Source: Globodera rostochiensis (Eukaryota > Nematoda > Chromadorea > Rhabditida > Heteroderidae). Taken from it: a stretch of 64,000 bases of DNA. The notes under the pieces were generated by a model, which was given only the letters and a program-made list of their open reading frames with translations, was not told where the DNA came from and searched no databases. Both the position numbers and the translations under genes were made by a program. This document shows positions 42,217-54,600 of the stretch, piece after piece (position 1 is the first letter of the stretch; each line of letters starts with the position of its first letter). The stretch is taken from contig JAEVLN010000004.1 in the NCBI GenBank assembly GCA_018350325.1, positions 2,728,001 to 2,792,000 on the forward strand, read 5' to 3'.

Positions 42217-45200
42217 ATGAACCAAATGGAAGCCTCCAATAATTGGGATTCGCGGTCGCCTTCGCTTTCCTCTTCGGCCTGCTCCAGTGTTCGAATGATT
42301 AACAGTGAGCCGCCGTACTCGACCGCCTCCATGAACGACGGAGAGGCGCCGCAGGGGGAGGAGTCCGAGCTGTGCTTGGTGTGCAACGACGTGGCCACCG
42401 GTTACCACTACGGGACGCCCTCCTGCAACGGGTGGTCCGTTTTTGCCAATTCATTCAACCTTTGAAATTTGTTGAGAATTGCCAACTCTTTCAGCAAAAC
42501 ATTCTTCCGGAGGACTCTGATCAAAAATCAGACGTTTACGTGCCAATACGGTAAGTGAATTGTTTTGTACTCTCTCTGAACCCCTCCAAGTTGACCCCAA
42601 ACTGTCTCTTTCTCAGACGGCAGATGTCCGGTGGACAAATCTGTCCGTTGCGCCTGCCGGCATTGCCGTTTCAAGAAGTGTTTGGCTGTGGGCATGAACA
42701 AAGACGGTGAGAGCATTCAGATTGGACTTAAGGAATGATCGAGATTTACCGAGAATTCGATCGAGATTTACCGAGAATTCGATCGAGATTTACCGAGAAT
42801 TCAATCGAGATTTACCGAGAATTCGATCGAGATTTCCCGAGAATTCGATCGACAATCTCTGCCGGTCCGTTCTCTAGTGGACAGTTTTGGTTTCCTGTTC
42901 CTTTTATTGATCTGGAAAGTGATCCAAAATTCTGGGCCAGGTCACAAAACTTAATCAAGTACCAGCAGATCAATGTGATCAAAATGCTTTAGCCATCCAG
43001 CAAAACCGTGACCCCATCGGATACACAAAACGGACGCGTCGTTATCCCGCAGAGAAGAAGCAGAAGCAGCAGAGTCCAATCAATGACTTTAGCCTCACTG
43101 CCAACAATCTGTTCTCCTCAGCGGATATGTCGGTGCCGTCGTCGTCTTTCTCCAGTTCGGAGAACCATTCCATGCCGGACTCGTCCTCTTTACGCGGTGG
43201 CGCGTTTGGGGCGGCAGCCTCATTTTCTAGCCGATCTTTCACCACTTCCGCCGCTTCCACGCCCTTCTCGATCGATTTGCCCCTCTTGAACCTTTTGGTG
43301 CCGTCCACCGCCGCCGCCGATGGCTATCATTTACAATTACAACAATGCCAAGCTGCTTTCACAAACTCGCAATTGAGCAGCAACTTTGGCACTGCTCTTT
43401 CCGGCTTCAACAATAGTAACAACGGCGTCGGCATCGCCGCTGGAAACAATGGACAGCAACAACAAATGTCGACTGAACAAATGCAAGAGGACATGCTGCT
43501 GAGGCGACTGATCGGCATTGAACAGATTCTGATCACGATCAGGTGATGGTCGGAGTTTATGTTGTTAGCCTCAGATCCGCCATTTATATAGTAATTGTCA
43601 GCAAATATTTGTACCTTAATTAAACCATTTCGTCCAGGAACAGCAAAGTGTGCTTGAAAAAGACGCTGAACGATATGTTGGTGAACGATTCGGTGTTTGA
43701 TGACGCAGCGATGATCACCCGGATGTCGTCAGAGGTAAGCATCGATTTGCGTCATTTAATAATCAATTTGTCTATCGGTGGTCCCCCCCCCCCCTCCATT
43801 CATTTAATTTCAGACTTTTCAAATGCCCTCTGTGTTGCGCAGGGCCCAGCAGGATGATTATCTTTATTGGCACGAGAGGGACTGGGTAATGTTGTTACAT
43901 TTGTCCCCTGAGGGGACTGGGTAAGTTTTTGTTGTTACATTTGTCCCCTGAGGGGACTGGGTAAATTTTTGTTGTTACATTTGTCCCCTGAGGGGACTGG
44001 GTAAGTTTTTGTTGTAACATTTGTCCCCTGAGGGGACTGGGTAAGTTTTTGTTGTAACATTTGTCCCCTGAGGGGACTGGGTAAATTTTTGTTGTTACAT
44101 TTGTCCCCTGAGGGGACTGGGTAAATTTTTGTTGTTACATTTGTCCCCTGAGGGGACTGGGTAAATTTTTGTTGTTACATTTGTCCCCTGAGGGGACTGG
44201 GTAAATTTTTGTTCTTACATTTGCCCCCTGAGGGGACTGGGTACATTTGTCCCCTGAGGGGACTGAGTAAATTTTTGTTGTTACATTTGTCCCCTGAGGG
44301 GACTGGGTAAGTTTTTGTTGTTACATTTGTCCCCTGAGGGGACTGGGTAAGTTTTTGTTGTTACATTTGTCCCCTGAGGGGACTGGGTAAATTTTTGTTG
44401 TTACATTTGTCCCCTGAGGGGACTGGGTAAATTTTTGTTCTTATATTTGCCCCCTGAGGGGACTGGGTAAATTTTTGTTGTTACATTTGTCCCCTGAGGG
44501 GACTGGGTAAATTTTTGTTGTTACATTTGTCCCCTGAGGGGACTGGGTAAATTTTTGTTGTTACATTTGTCCCCTGAGGGGACTGGGTAAATTTTTGTTG
44601 TTACATTTGTCCCCTGAGGGGACTGGGTAAATTTTTGTTGTTACATTTGTCCCCTGAGGGGACTGGGTAAGTTTTTGTTGTTACATTTGTCCCCTGAGGG
44701 GACTGGGTAAATTTTTGTTGTTACATTTGTCCCCTGAGGGGACTGGGTAAATTTTTGTTGTTACATTTGTCCCCTGAGGGGACTGGGTAAATTTTTGTTG
44801 TTACATTTGTCCCCTGAGGGGACTGGGTAAATTTTTGTTCTTACATTTGCCCCCTGAGGGGACTGGGTACATTTGTCCCCTGAGGGGACTGGGTAAGTTT
44901 TTGTTGTTACATTTGTCCCCTGATAGTGAGGGGACTGGGTAAATTTTTGTTGTTACATTTGTCCCCTGATAGTGAGGGGACTGGGTAAATTTTTGTTGTT
45001 ACATTTGTCCCCTGAGGGGACTGGGTAAATTTTTGTTGTTACATTTGTCCCCTGAGGGGACTGGGTAAATTTTTGTTCTTACATTTGCCCCCTGAGGGGA
45101 CTGGGTAAATTTTTGTTGTTACATTTGTCCCCTGAAGGGACAGACGCATATTTCCCCCACCCAAACCCCGATGTTCGAGGAGGGAAAAGTCGGGAGTTGG

Positions 45201-46501
45201 AGTGGCCACATTAATTTAAAGTAAACTTGAAATGCATTAAATTACTTTCTGCTTAAGATGCTGATGATTGAATGGGCGAAAATGCTGCCGGCGTACCAGT
45301 GTTTGTCGGTTGGGGATAAGGTGGAAGAATACGGGAATCATTTTGTTTTTAATTAATTATTTATTGTAAAACTTTGTCAAAAGCATTTTTTGATTTGTTT
45401 GTTTGTTCAGTTGGCACTGCTCAGACATTCGGCCATCACCTACCCGTCGCTGCTCCAATGCTTTTACACTCCCGACGTTGGTTCGGACACGATTGTGTTC
45501 CCCAACGGCGCATTCTTCGACCGGACGCTGAACCCAACGTTTAGGTGATCTTCTACTGAATTTGGTCAAGCCCTCCACACATGGATAATGTGCGCTCTTT
45601 CCCTCTCAGTTCCGCGGGGTTCCAACGCAAGAACTTCAAGATGTTCGACAATCTGTTGAACCCGATCCGCAAGATGCAAATTGATAAGAACGAATTTGCC
45701 GGGGCCAAAGCCATCTTCTTTCTCAACCCTGGTAATTTTGCAGACGGTAATCGAGCGGCAGACCGCCATATTCAACCCTGTCTTTTTCTATGCCAGATTC
45801 AGACGCCGATGACTTGACAACCGAGGCAAAACAGCATATTACGGCTGCACGTTCTGCCATCACCAACGCACTGTACCGGTACATGGTGAAGAAGCGCGGC
45901 ACGGAGGAAGCGGCGGACAAATTCGGCAAATTGGTGGGTGGGGGGTGGGGAGGACGCTTATTGACTTTTTGACTAATTGTGGGGTGGGAAAACATTTAAG
46001 CATAATTACCCAGAGAAGTGGAAGGAGGATAGCTGTTGTAAGTCGGTACATTTGAGGAGGAAAGGTCGTTCCGTTCGCCCCGCTACATTTTGGGCTGGAA
46101 ATCGCCGGGGGGGGGGAATAATTTGCGAAAATTCGTTTAACAAACCCAAAGAATTTGAATTTAAGCTGTTGCTGGGCACTTCAATTGCGACGATGTCCTG
46201 CGAGATGAAAGAGGCGGTGGTGGTTGCGGACTTCTTCGACCAAATTCGCTTCTCGTCCTTTGCTCGTCAGCTGTTGTTGGACAAGGACGAGACTGACCCT
46301 ATGCTAATCGGTGGAACTGTTCAATCACAACAACAACAAAAATATGGGGACATTGCAAAAATGCTGTCGACAACGTCCGCAACAGTGCCGCCGAACACGA
46401 GGACGTGCGATTCGATGACTAACAACGGTCTACATCGTCACTCAAACAACGATGGCAACCAGCCGCAACAGAATTTGCACGTCCATCCTACGCCTCCTTA
46501 A
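42217..46501 (+). CDS. Nuclear hormone receptor (HNF4-derived supplementary NHR of nematodes)
   Basis: A ligand-regulated or orphan transcription factor. The DNA-binding domain spans three exons: [20 protein letters not shown], then [19 protein letters not shown], then [20 protein letters not shown]. All eight zinc-binding cysteines are visible, and the P-box reads CNGCK, typical of nematode supplementary receptors. The carboxy extension has [18 protein letters not shown] Ser/Asn/Gln-rich hinge follows. The ligand-binding domain has [60 protein letters not shown] and [20 protein letters not shown], then a Q/N-rich tail ending HPTPP. The start is the first ATG of the open frame, and a 5' exon could exist upstream. 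The intron before the LBD helix-3 exon contains a 1.26-kb satellite. The exact orthologue is not recognised. Confidence 0.92.
42738..42852. repeat. 22-bp tandem repeat in NHR intron
   Basis: Five imperfect copies of a 22-bp unit based on GATCGAGATTTACCGAGAATTC. It starts shortly after the donor following the second zinc-finger exon and lies inside the intron. Confidence 0.9.
43875..45137. repeat. 40-bp intronic satellite carrying splice-donor-like units
   Basis: Roughly 31 head-to-tail copies of a 40-bp unit. Each contains the perfect palindrome GTCCCCTGAGGGGAC followed by TGGGTAAAT or TGGGTAAGT. Two copies are shortened by about 18 bp (near 44221-44258 and 44850-44890), and two carry a TAGTGA insertion in the palindrome (44921-44975). 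The first unit overlaps the 3' end of the preceding NHR exon and its donor site (exon ends ...GAGAGGGACTGG at 43885, donor GTAATG). Confidence 0.97.
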
Positions 46502-47662
46502 CCCACCCAGTTTCAGCAGCAACAGAACGAACTCGCCGAGCAACTGCAGCATCAGCAACAACCCTCTACCTCATCCCACAACCCGACAAATTCGATTTGA
46601 ACAAATCATCGCGCAGCTCCGAGATTAAAAAAGAACCCCGAACGGTCTTCACAACGTGCAAACATTCACAAAGACATTAACTCACTCACAAATTGTGGTT
46701 CGGACATAGGCACCGACTCCCCATCAATTTTCGGCGTATACCTCACACTCGGCACCCATCCGGACGCGTTTCTGTCCAAAATCAAACGTTGACATTTGGT
46801 CATCGTTAAAATGAATATACTCTCAAACCCAAAATGGCCAACAATTCGTTTACTCATTTACTACAAATACCATTCGTTTTTCTTTCTTCGGTTTAATTTC
46901 TTCAGAACGTTAAAGCAATCCGTATTGTAAGATCAAGGGCGTGTCCAAAAAACTTTGGGGGGACGGCCAACAAATTTTGGGCGGACCGGAGCAAAAGGGG
47001 AATTTGAAGCATTTTCAAAATAATTGACGCATTTGTTGAGATTTCTATCCGTCGTTTAACCTATGCGACTTTGTGGGTCCCTTTTTAGCTTTACCCCCCC
47101 CCCCCCGGGGGTATGCCTTCGATTTTTATTGCGGAAAGGGCACACTGAAGAAACGAACGGAATAAACGCGAATGTATTTATTGTTGTGCATGCATTATTA
47201 TCCTCCCTTACGCGTTCTTGCGCAATTCAGAGATTTGTGAGGATTTCATTTCCCTTTCATTCGTCGGATGAATTGGCTTAAACCCCCTGCAGCGTTTCTT
47301 GGTTTCTTTTGTTGTTTTCCTATTGTACAAAAATGGTAAACGATTCGATCCACCACTTCTTACATATCAATCTTTAAAACCGATCCTTCGTTTGTGTTTC
47401 AGAAAACTAACAAATAAGATTTGAAGCGCTAAATGCATATTTATGAAATTATAGTGACCATTGTGCCATAATGCGCAATTTATTCGATTATAACTGCAAT
47501 GCTCGGATGGCCAAGATAACTAATTAAATTGTGGAGAATGGAGTGAACACAACAAATCCAAGGGCGGAGGAACAAAACAAAAAACGATCATTAATGAAAG
47601 CGTTGATTTTTTTCAATCCTATTGAAATTGGTATTTGATACAGCGCATTTTGGGGACTATCA
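46502..47662. other. Convergent 3' flanks of NHR and MICOS10, no supported gene
   Basis: The 3' UTR of the nuclear receptor, still Q-codon-rich just after the stop, then mixed sequence with a C14/G5 tract at 47093-47110. No coding or RNA gene is recognised. Confidence 0.5.
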
Positions 47663-48011
47663 TCAGTTCTGCGTACGGTCAACCACCGGCTTGACGCTGT
47701 CCCTCTTCAATTCGTGTTGGCAATTGCTCCAGCCCATGCCGATGCCTTAAAATGTTTTTGTTTGTAAATCGGTGAAAACGGCAAAAGTGACACACAAACC
47801 AGTTCCGGTTCCAAGCCAAATCTGAAATAAATTAAACAAATATTCGTTCGGGCTCCCCCCCCCCCCCGGAGCGACGCCTTACCGGCCACGTCCTCTTCCC
47901 CCTGAAGATAACGAACGATGTGACAATTCCAATGGCAGCTCCCGCAACCGTTTTGAGCGCCGAATCCGCAAAACACCGGTCCATTGTTCGCCCGAGCTCA
48001 TCTTCGGACAT
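47663..48011 (-). CDS. MICOS10: MICOS complex subunit MIC10
   Basis: A small inner-mitochondrial-membrane protein that bends membrane at cristae junctions. Three exons join in phase. The first starts MSEDELGRTMDRCFADSALK and ends KRTWP with a GTAAGG donor. The second (about 47801-47824) gives IWLGTGTG. The third begins GIGMGWSNCQHELKR and ends VVDRTQN. The total is about 77 residues, the usual size of the family. Both glycine-rich transmembrane stretches are present (AGAAIGIV and GTGTGIGMG), as is the SNCQHxL motif that follows the second helix in animal MIC10. A C-rich homopolymer lies in the first intron. Upstream of the ATG, TTTTACATTAG resembles an acceptor site, which would suit trans-splicing. 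Confidence 0.93.
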
Positions 48012-48651
48012 TTTGAGCAACAAAGCACACTAATGTAAAACAGAAGCAATGTTTTCAAGCCGATCAAACAAAAACGAGTGCACTTTCTACAAATAATATT
48101 TAACTTTGTTAGAACGACGATACAATGAAACTTTAAATTTAAAAATATATTTTTTTCCAAATATGCAATGAAAGAAATTACATAAGTCAGGTACAATCCA
48201 AACAGCCAATTGCCGAATACCAAAATGTGTGATTTTATACAAAAACCAATGTTTCAGTTCAACAGTAAAGGAGAAACCGATAAGTGTACTGGCAGAGATA
48301 GAAGTGAATAGCCTAAAGCCACACTTTAACTGTTTTCGCGAGGTTAAGAGGGGGACGGCACAAACTCGGAAAGTACCAAACTGTGCGGTCATGTAAACCC
48401 AACAGGATTTTTTGTTTCCAAAATTCTATACACCGGCGTACACTCATGATGGAACAAACAAACATAGCCAACAGAAAATATCGTCGCAAAATAAATATAT
48501 CTACCAATTTGCTAGTCCAAAAACGGAGTTATTCCATGGACCCAATCAAATCGCATCATTCAGTAAATTCTTAAAAATAGAAAAAACGGTAAACTGGTTG
48601 AAAATTTGGCAAATGATTATATTGTAGCAATGTGGTAGAAATGATCTCGTT
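48012..48651. other. Spacer between DNAJC3 and MICOS10 (same strand)
   Basis: A 640-bp AT-rich spacer with the DNAJC3 3' UTR and the MICOS10 5' flank. No feature is seen. Confidence 0.5.
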
Positions 48652-50990
48652 TTAGAAATTGAATTTAAAGCTGTGACTTCCATCATTGTCGCCAAATGGG
48701 TTAAACCCCTCCCCGAACGGGTTGAAGCCGCCTTGCTCGCCAGACCAATGCCACTGATGGAATTGCTGACCACCTCCATGACCGCCTTGCGGATCAAGCG
48801 GATCTTCTCCAGCATCATACCTAAACTATTCACATATTAATGGATAAAAAAAGAGAATTCACCTCTTTTTTTTTACAACTTTTGGGTCATTTTTGCTAAG
48901 TTAATATATAACAAATTCAGGTTAGTGAATTGCGCTATAATTTATTTTAAAAAAATTGTGTTTGCCTCCTTCTCTTTTCCGGATCGGTGAGCACGTCCTT
49001 CGCATTTGCAATGTCAAAGAATTTCTCTTGTGCACGTTCCTTCTCCGCATCGTCCTGGAAATTGTCCGGATGCCATTGTTGTGCGAGCTTCCTGTACGCC
49101 TTCATAACTTGACGTTTGTCCGCATTTCTGAACAAAATGATCAAGTTTGACAGTATCAAAATTTGATTCCATTTTAATAATAGAATAAATTTCAAATTAC
49201 GAGAAAAACAAACAAACCAACGCATTAGAAACGCTTTTAACAAAATAATTCGACCTTCGGACGCCGAGTATCTTGTAGTAGTCCTTCTTCTTTGACAATT
49301 TTAGCATCTTTTGTGCACGAGTCAGTTGCTCTTTCGCCCGTCTCGAACCTTCGTGTGCGTTCACTGCCTTCTGGAAGTCCTCCACCGCCTTCTCGTATTG
49401 TTCATTGAGCAGAAATGCCTCACCCCGGTCCAGCAACACATCCAAATCATTTTCGTCTCCGTACTTGAGCACCTCCGTGCACTCCTGAATCGCCTCGGCC
49501 ACGTGGCTTAGCTACAAAAAATAGTCTTATCTAACCGATGCTTTTGTTTAAATAACAATAGACTTTACCTTCACATTGCATTTGCAGGTGTACTTGTACA
49601 CATCCATTTGAATCGGGTCGACTTCACGTTCAAAGCGCAGAATGCTTTTCGCCTTTAAATTAAGACTTTATTAAATATTATTCTCTTCCTCTATAATACT
49701 TTTTTTTCTTTTCTTTAATGACTTTTCAAACAAAATGTCACCTTTTCCAAACAGTCCATCCATTGCTCGCCAAGCACACTTTTCATCAAATCCTGACGCA
49801 TTTTTGTCAGCTTTTTGATTCTTTTGTAGAAGGGAAAGCATTCCTTGTGCTCCGGACTCAGGTGAAGACACTCGCGGATTTGGCCCATCGCATTCTCCAC
49901 ATCGCCGATCTAAACAAGGACGTGTCGAAGAGTTTATGTTGAATTTTGGTTGCAATTTCCACAATCAAAACCTCGTAATAAATACGGCTCAATTCCAAAA
50001 ATGTTTCCGTAGAGTCCGGCACAAGTTTGGCGACCGCTCGAATGTCTGCAATTGCGTTCTGAGTGTCGCCACGGGCCAGGCGACATCGACTTCTTTTCCG
50101 GTGGAGGTCGGCATTCCATTGGCAGTGCTAACAAAAAAAAAAATTCGAAATCGTTTAGAGTCACAAATTTAACAGAGTTCGATTTATATATTGGAACAAA
50201 CTTCAATTGCGTAGTTGAGCATTTGTTCGGCCATTGCAAAGTCTTTGTTTTCAAAATGTTGTAGTCCATTGTCAATCCATGCCTGGATTTGACTGATTTT
50301 CTGCATCCGTTCTCGGGACTCGGCATTCCCAGGCTCATGTTTAACCTGCCAAGGAAAGGCAAATGTCCAAATTAAAATGTCAAGATTATACAGCAAATTC
50401 AAAGTCAGCTTCGGCTTCTTTTAGGTTCCCTTTCTTGAACAAAATGTTGCCTCTTTGAATTCGACCCTTAATAAAAGAAAAATTAATTACTTTTCCTCAC
50501 TATCAGGGAAAATCTTTAATTTAAATGGTATAACAACACATTAACTTTTGACTGTACCGCAATAAAGTCTGGCTTGAGTTCAACAACTTTTTCCAAATCC
50601 GGTAAGGCCGCATTCACTTTGCCGCTTGCCAAAAAAACGGTTGCCCTGCGATAATAAATTTGGTAGTCGGAGGGGTCCAACGCCACTGCTTGATGATAAT
50701 GCTGCACAATGAGAATGTCTCTAGAGAATTAAACCGTTTTTGTACCTGAAGCGCCTCTTGGAACTGCCCCTTGGAAAGCCAATATTTTCCTTGCTCAAGA
50801 TGCTTATCGATTTCTTTGCGCTGTGAGGATGCTAAAACAAAATGTGCGGGTGAAATTTTACATAATGATAGTTACCAAGCTGAATAAGCGCGAACGTTAT
50901 AAAGGACAAATACGATATCTGAAGTATCGGAAGCGGTAGGCCAAGGACGCCAAGAGGAGGATTAAGCCACTCGTAATTGAAGTTTACCAT
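48652..50990 (-). CDS. DNAJC3: ER co-chaperone DNAJC3/P58IPK (TPR plus J domain)
   Basis: An ER-luminal HSP40 that hands unfolded clients to BiP and is known to modulate PERK-type eIF2alpha kinases. The start is at 50988-50990. The first exon encodes a hydrophobic signal segment (PPLGVLGLPLPILQISYLSF). TPR exons follow: LEQGKYWLSKGQFQEALQ, HYHQAVALDPSDYQIYYRRA, KVNAALPDLEKVVELKPDF, NGLQHFENKDFAMAEQMLNY and LLDRGEAFLLNEQYEKAVED. Then comes the J domain with DYYKILGVRR, KRQVMKAYRKLAQQWHPDNF (HPD intact), EKFFDIANAKDVLTDPEKRR. The C-terminus is Gly/Phe/His-rich and ends DGSHSFKFNF. Domain order matches DNAJC3/dnj-7. There is no KDEL-type ending, as in the family. The gene has about 10-11 exons with introns of 50-150 bp. 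Confidence 0.94.
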
Positions 50991-51619
50991 AGCTAAAATA
51001 AAAGATTTTGGAAATTTTATTAATGCGGGAGGGGGAAATTATTTCATTAAGATGGTGGGGTTATGCATGCACAGTGCTTCTCATATTTGGATTTAATTGT
51101 ATTATGTGTAAAAATATAATCCAATCGTGTGGCTGCTCTCTTTCTGATATCCATCAAAAATATAGCAAACACAAATCAAATAGCCAAAAGATACGTAATC
51201 GAATGCATCATGTTTATTTTGCTTTAACAAGATGCCAAATTTGAATTGAGCTTTTTGTTTTTTCAAATGTCACGAATAAACGATTTTCTAATGGTTGGCT
51301 TTCGGAACGGCATGTCGCGTAATTTGGGAATTATTTACTGTTTATTATGCTTAGATAGAATTGGCCCAATCGCTGGTGAGTTATCCTCTCAGCTTGCGAT
51401 TGTCGAGATTTGAGTGAGAAAAGAACAAAATTAAATTAAACACTAAACAAGTTGAGTGAGAATGGCGTTTCCGCGTAACGACCGGTTTAGTTGGCGCTTG
51501 ACTTGACGTTTCGTGCACCAATCATGACTTTGCATCGGTTAGTGAAGTCTGTTTCTGTCTTTTAGTTGCGCATCTTGACTAAATTCTTAATACGACAATC
51601 ATACCTAAATGAACCAATT
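50991..51619. promoter_or_regulatory. Divergent intergenic region between DNAJC3 and RBM26
   Basis: About 629 bp between divergent starts. A CTGTCTTTTAG acceptor-like site at about 51555-51565, 55 bp upstream of the RBM26 ATG, could accept a spliced leader or end a 5' UTR intron. I saw no ER-stress element that I could name with confidence. Confidence 0.4.
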
Positions 51620-54600
51620 ATGCTGATCGAAGACGAAACAAGACTAAAAACGTGGATATCGCAAGTGGTGGAAGACATGTATTTTTTTTTTGTTTTCAAA
51701 AGAATTACTGTTAGCTTTTCAGAAGTGACGCTGAGCCAGATGCGTTAGCGAAATATGTGATAGCTTTGGTCAAAAAGCCGCTTTCTGATGCGGACCTGGA
51801 GAAATTGTGCAGCGACAAACTCTCTGTTTTCCTTCAATCGCGTAAGTGCGTTCAATTTCGAGCTGTGTGGGATAAGCGCCGCCGGAAGAAACTTCGCTAA
51901 AGGACGCTTTGGACTAATAAGCCCGCATTTTTAGACACAGAAGTATTTGTATCGCGACTGTTTCAAACGCTTAAAAGTGGTCAATATTTGTCAAAAAACA
52001 CCGCATCTGCATTGCAAGAACCAGCGAAGTTGGCGATCCAACAAAGGGCCAAAGTGGTGGAAGAGAAAGCTGCTGCTGAACATGACGAGGTTTTTTGCTT
52101 TCCAACATTCGAAATGAGTATTGAATCTGTTTAGTTGGTGTTAACTGATGGTGAAAGCGACCATGAACAGGAAAGAGAGGAGGCGGTCCAACAACCTAAA
52201 ACGACAAAAGGTGAGGCTGTGCAACAGCAACATTATGCAGCGGCTGCTGCCAAAGCAGTGTCGGTCATGTCATCGCCCCGCGCCGCGTCCGCCAAGGAAC
52301 AGATGCCGCAATCGTCATCATCGCGGCGCAGCACTGCCGCAGCTGAACAGCGGCCAAAAGTGCGTGCTGCATCGCCAACAGTTGCACTTTCCGTTGCGCA
52401 ACCGTCAACGACTACCAAACCACCGCGCAAGCGCATTTCGCCTCCGCCGCGCTCTGCCAGCGCGGAGCGTCGTGCCGCCGATCGACGCGCGTCACCACTT
52501 CCGCCGCCGCGACGTCGCGTGGTGGTCACTGGGGGCAGCGGTGGGGGGTCTATGCGCATTTCGTCGTCCAATCGACTCATGGTAGTGGAGCGGGAACGAG
52601 AACGACACCATCGAGGGGGAGGAGGCGGGCGAGGTGGTATCGGCGGCAGAAGTCGGTCAAAGAGCAGGTCGCCTCACAGGTGCGCGATTGTTTGAAGAAG
52701 GGAGGGGTAATCTCCCAAGGACGGAATTTTGATGGGGGAAAAGGGTTGACTCAAAAAACGGCAATAATAAATTCATCTTAACCAAAAAGGAAAGAAAAAC
52801 GTTTGGGAGTGGAGCTTGAGCCGCGCATATCTTCGTCTCGCAGGCACCGTTGTCGCGATTTCCATGGTAGAATAGTACTAAACAATCAATTGTTATTTGT
52901 TTTTATCTAGAGAAAGGATTTTGTATGCGTGGCGACAACTGTCCCTTTGACCATGGACCGGACCCTGTTGTGGTAGAGAATAGCGCTCTGAAGGACATCG
53001 TCCGGGACACCACCATTTTCGACTCGCCCACCACATATGGGGTGAACCCGCCTCCACCGGGATTGGAAAACACGATGACGGCAAATGCAGTCGGTGTCAA
53101 CAAACTGTTAGGGAGTGTTACTGAAGGTGTGCAAAAGATTATGAATTCGTTCGGGAACTATGCTCAATACGATATAAAAATTTATTTAAGAGACAAGGAC
53201 ACTGGAGAATAAGCAATCCACGCTATTTTTTTCTAACAGTATTTTTAATTAAATTGTCTTTGCTATCCTTTCTGGTCGTGATAACGAGAGTAGGTTTTCT
53301 ATGTTAATTCGAATTAAAATTGATTATATTTATTTATAAACTAAGGATATAATCCGGAAGCGCCCTCCATGGATGCGTCGTCGGCGGTGCAGCGAATTGA
53401 CTTTTCGGTGCCGCCTCCACCCCTTCCACAACAATTTTTGCAGCAACAGCGTCAGCTCCTCTACCCGCCGGTGCCCGCACCGACAGCAGCGGGCATTTTG
53501 CAGCCACTTGCGGCAACGGCATCAGACGTTGCTGGTGGTGGTGGAGTACTTCCGCTTCGTCCGGCTGTTGTTGCTGTAAGAACCTTTTTTTGTTTGTTAA
53601 AAAAGTGACTATTTTTGTAAATAATCTGTCCTTTCACTTGATTACATTGCCTCATTAGAGTGGTGCACTTTTTGAAACTTTTAGGACTCTTCGTTAGGCG
53701 GCGGTACTCTCCGCGGACCATTGCCATCGACAATTTCCGTTTCTGCGAATGCTCCGCAATCGGTATTCGGCGGGACATTAGCTACGGGAGCATTGACGAC
53801 AACGATAGCTCCGCAGAACGGGAATTCTTTTGTGAGTTCCGCTTATCAGCAGGACAACAGCGGTCGGATGGCAATGCGTGGTGGACGTTTCAAGCCGTAT
53901 ACGATGGGCGTTAGAAATCCAACTACAAGAAGCCTTTTGGTATTGAAAATGCAATGTGCTGGAGTTCACTTGTTAGTGGTTTTTAGGTGAAGAAAATTCC
54001 GCCTGAACTCAACAAGATTGCACAAATTGACCAACACTTCAGTCGTTTTGGTCAAGTGACCAACATCCAGGTTCAATACGAAGGTGAGAAACGAATTGGT
54101 TTATGAATAATTATTATGAATTGTGGTAGTATATTTATTTTTAGGACGAACCGATTCGGCCTTGGTCACATTCAAGACTCGACGGGATGCGATGATTGCA
54201 TATAAGTCCACGGAGCCGATCTTCAACAATCGCTTTGTGAAAGTTTTCTGGCAAAATGATACAAACGCCAACACAGTTGAAAATGAAGTTATTGGAGGCA
54301 TCACTGGTGAAAATGCATCCGGTGGACCCACAATTCCGTTGGTCGACTCAAATGTTGCAAATCGAAAGGGCATATCAAATGAGCCAATTCAATACCCGGT
54401 AACTTTTGTATCGTGAATGATTACATTATGTCATGGTTAACACGTTGCACATTTTCAGCGCTATTTTACCAAAGTGTTTGCGCACCAGAAGAAAGAGGAT
54501 GAAGAAGAGTCTGCGGAGAAGGAATCCCCAACCATTCCGGAGATGGCATCTGAAGGCCAAAACTTGCCAGACCTTGGCACTGCTGGCTATCCCCCGTCCG

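Noticed and set aside
43875..45137. CRISPR-like array
   Set aside because: Repeats are contiguous with no unique spacers, lie in a eukaryotic intron, and vary only by point changes and small indels. It is a satellite.
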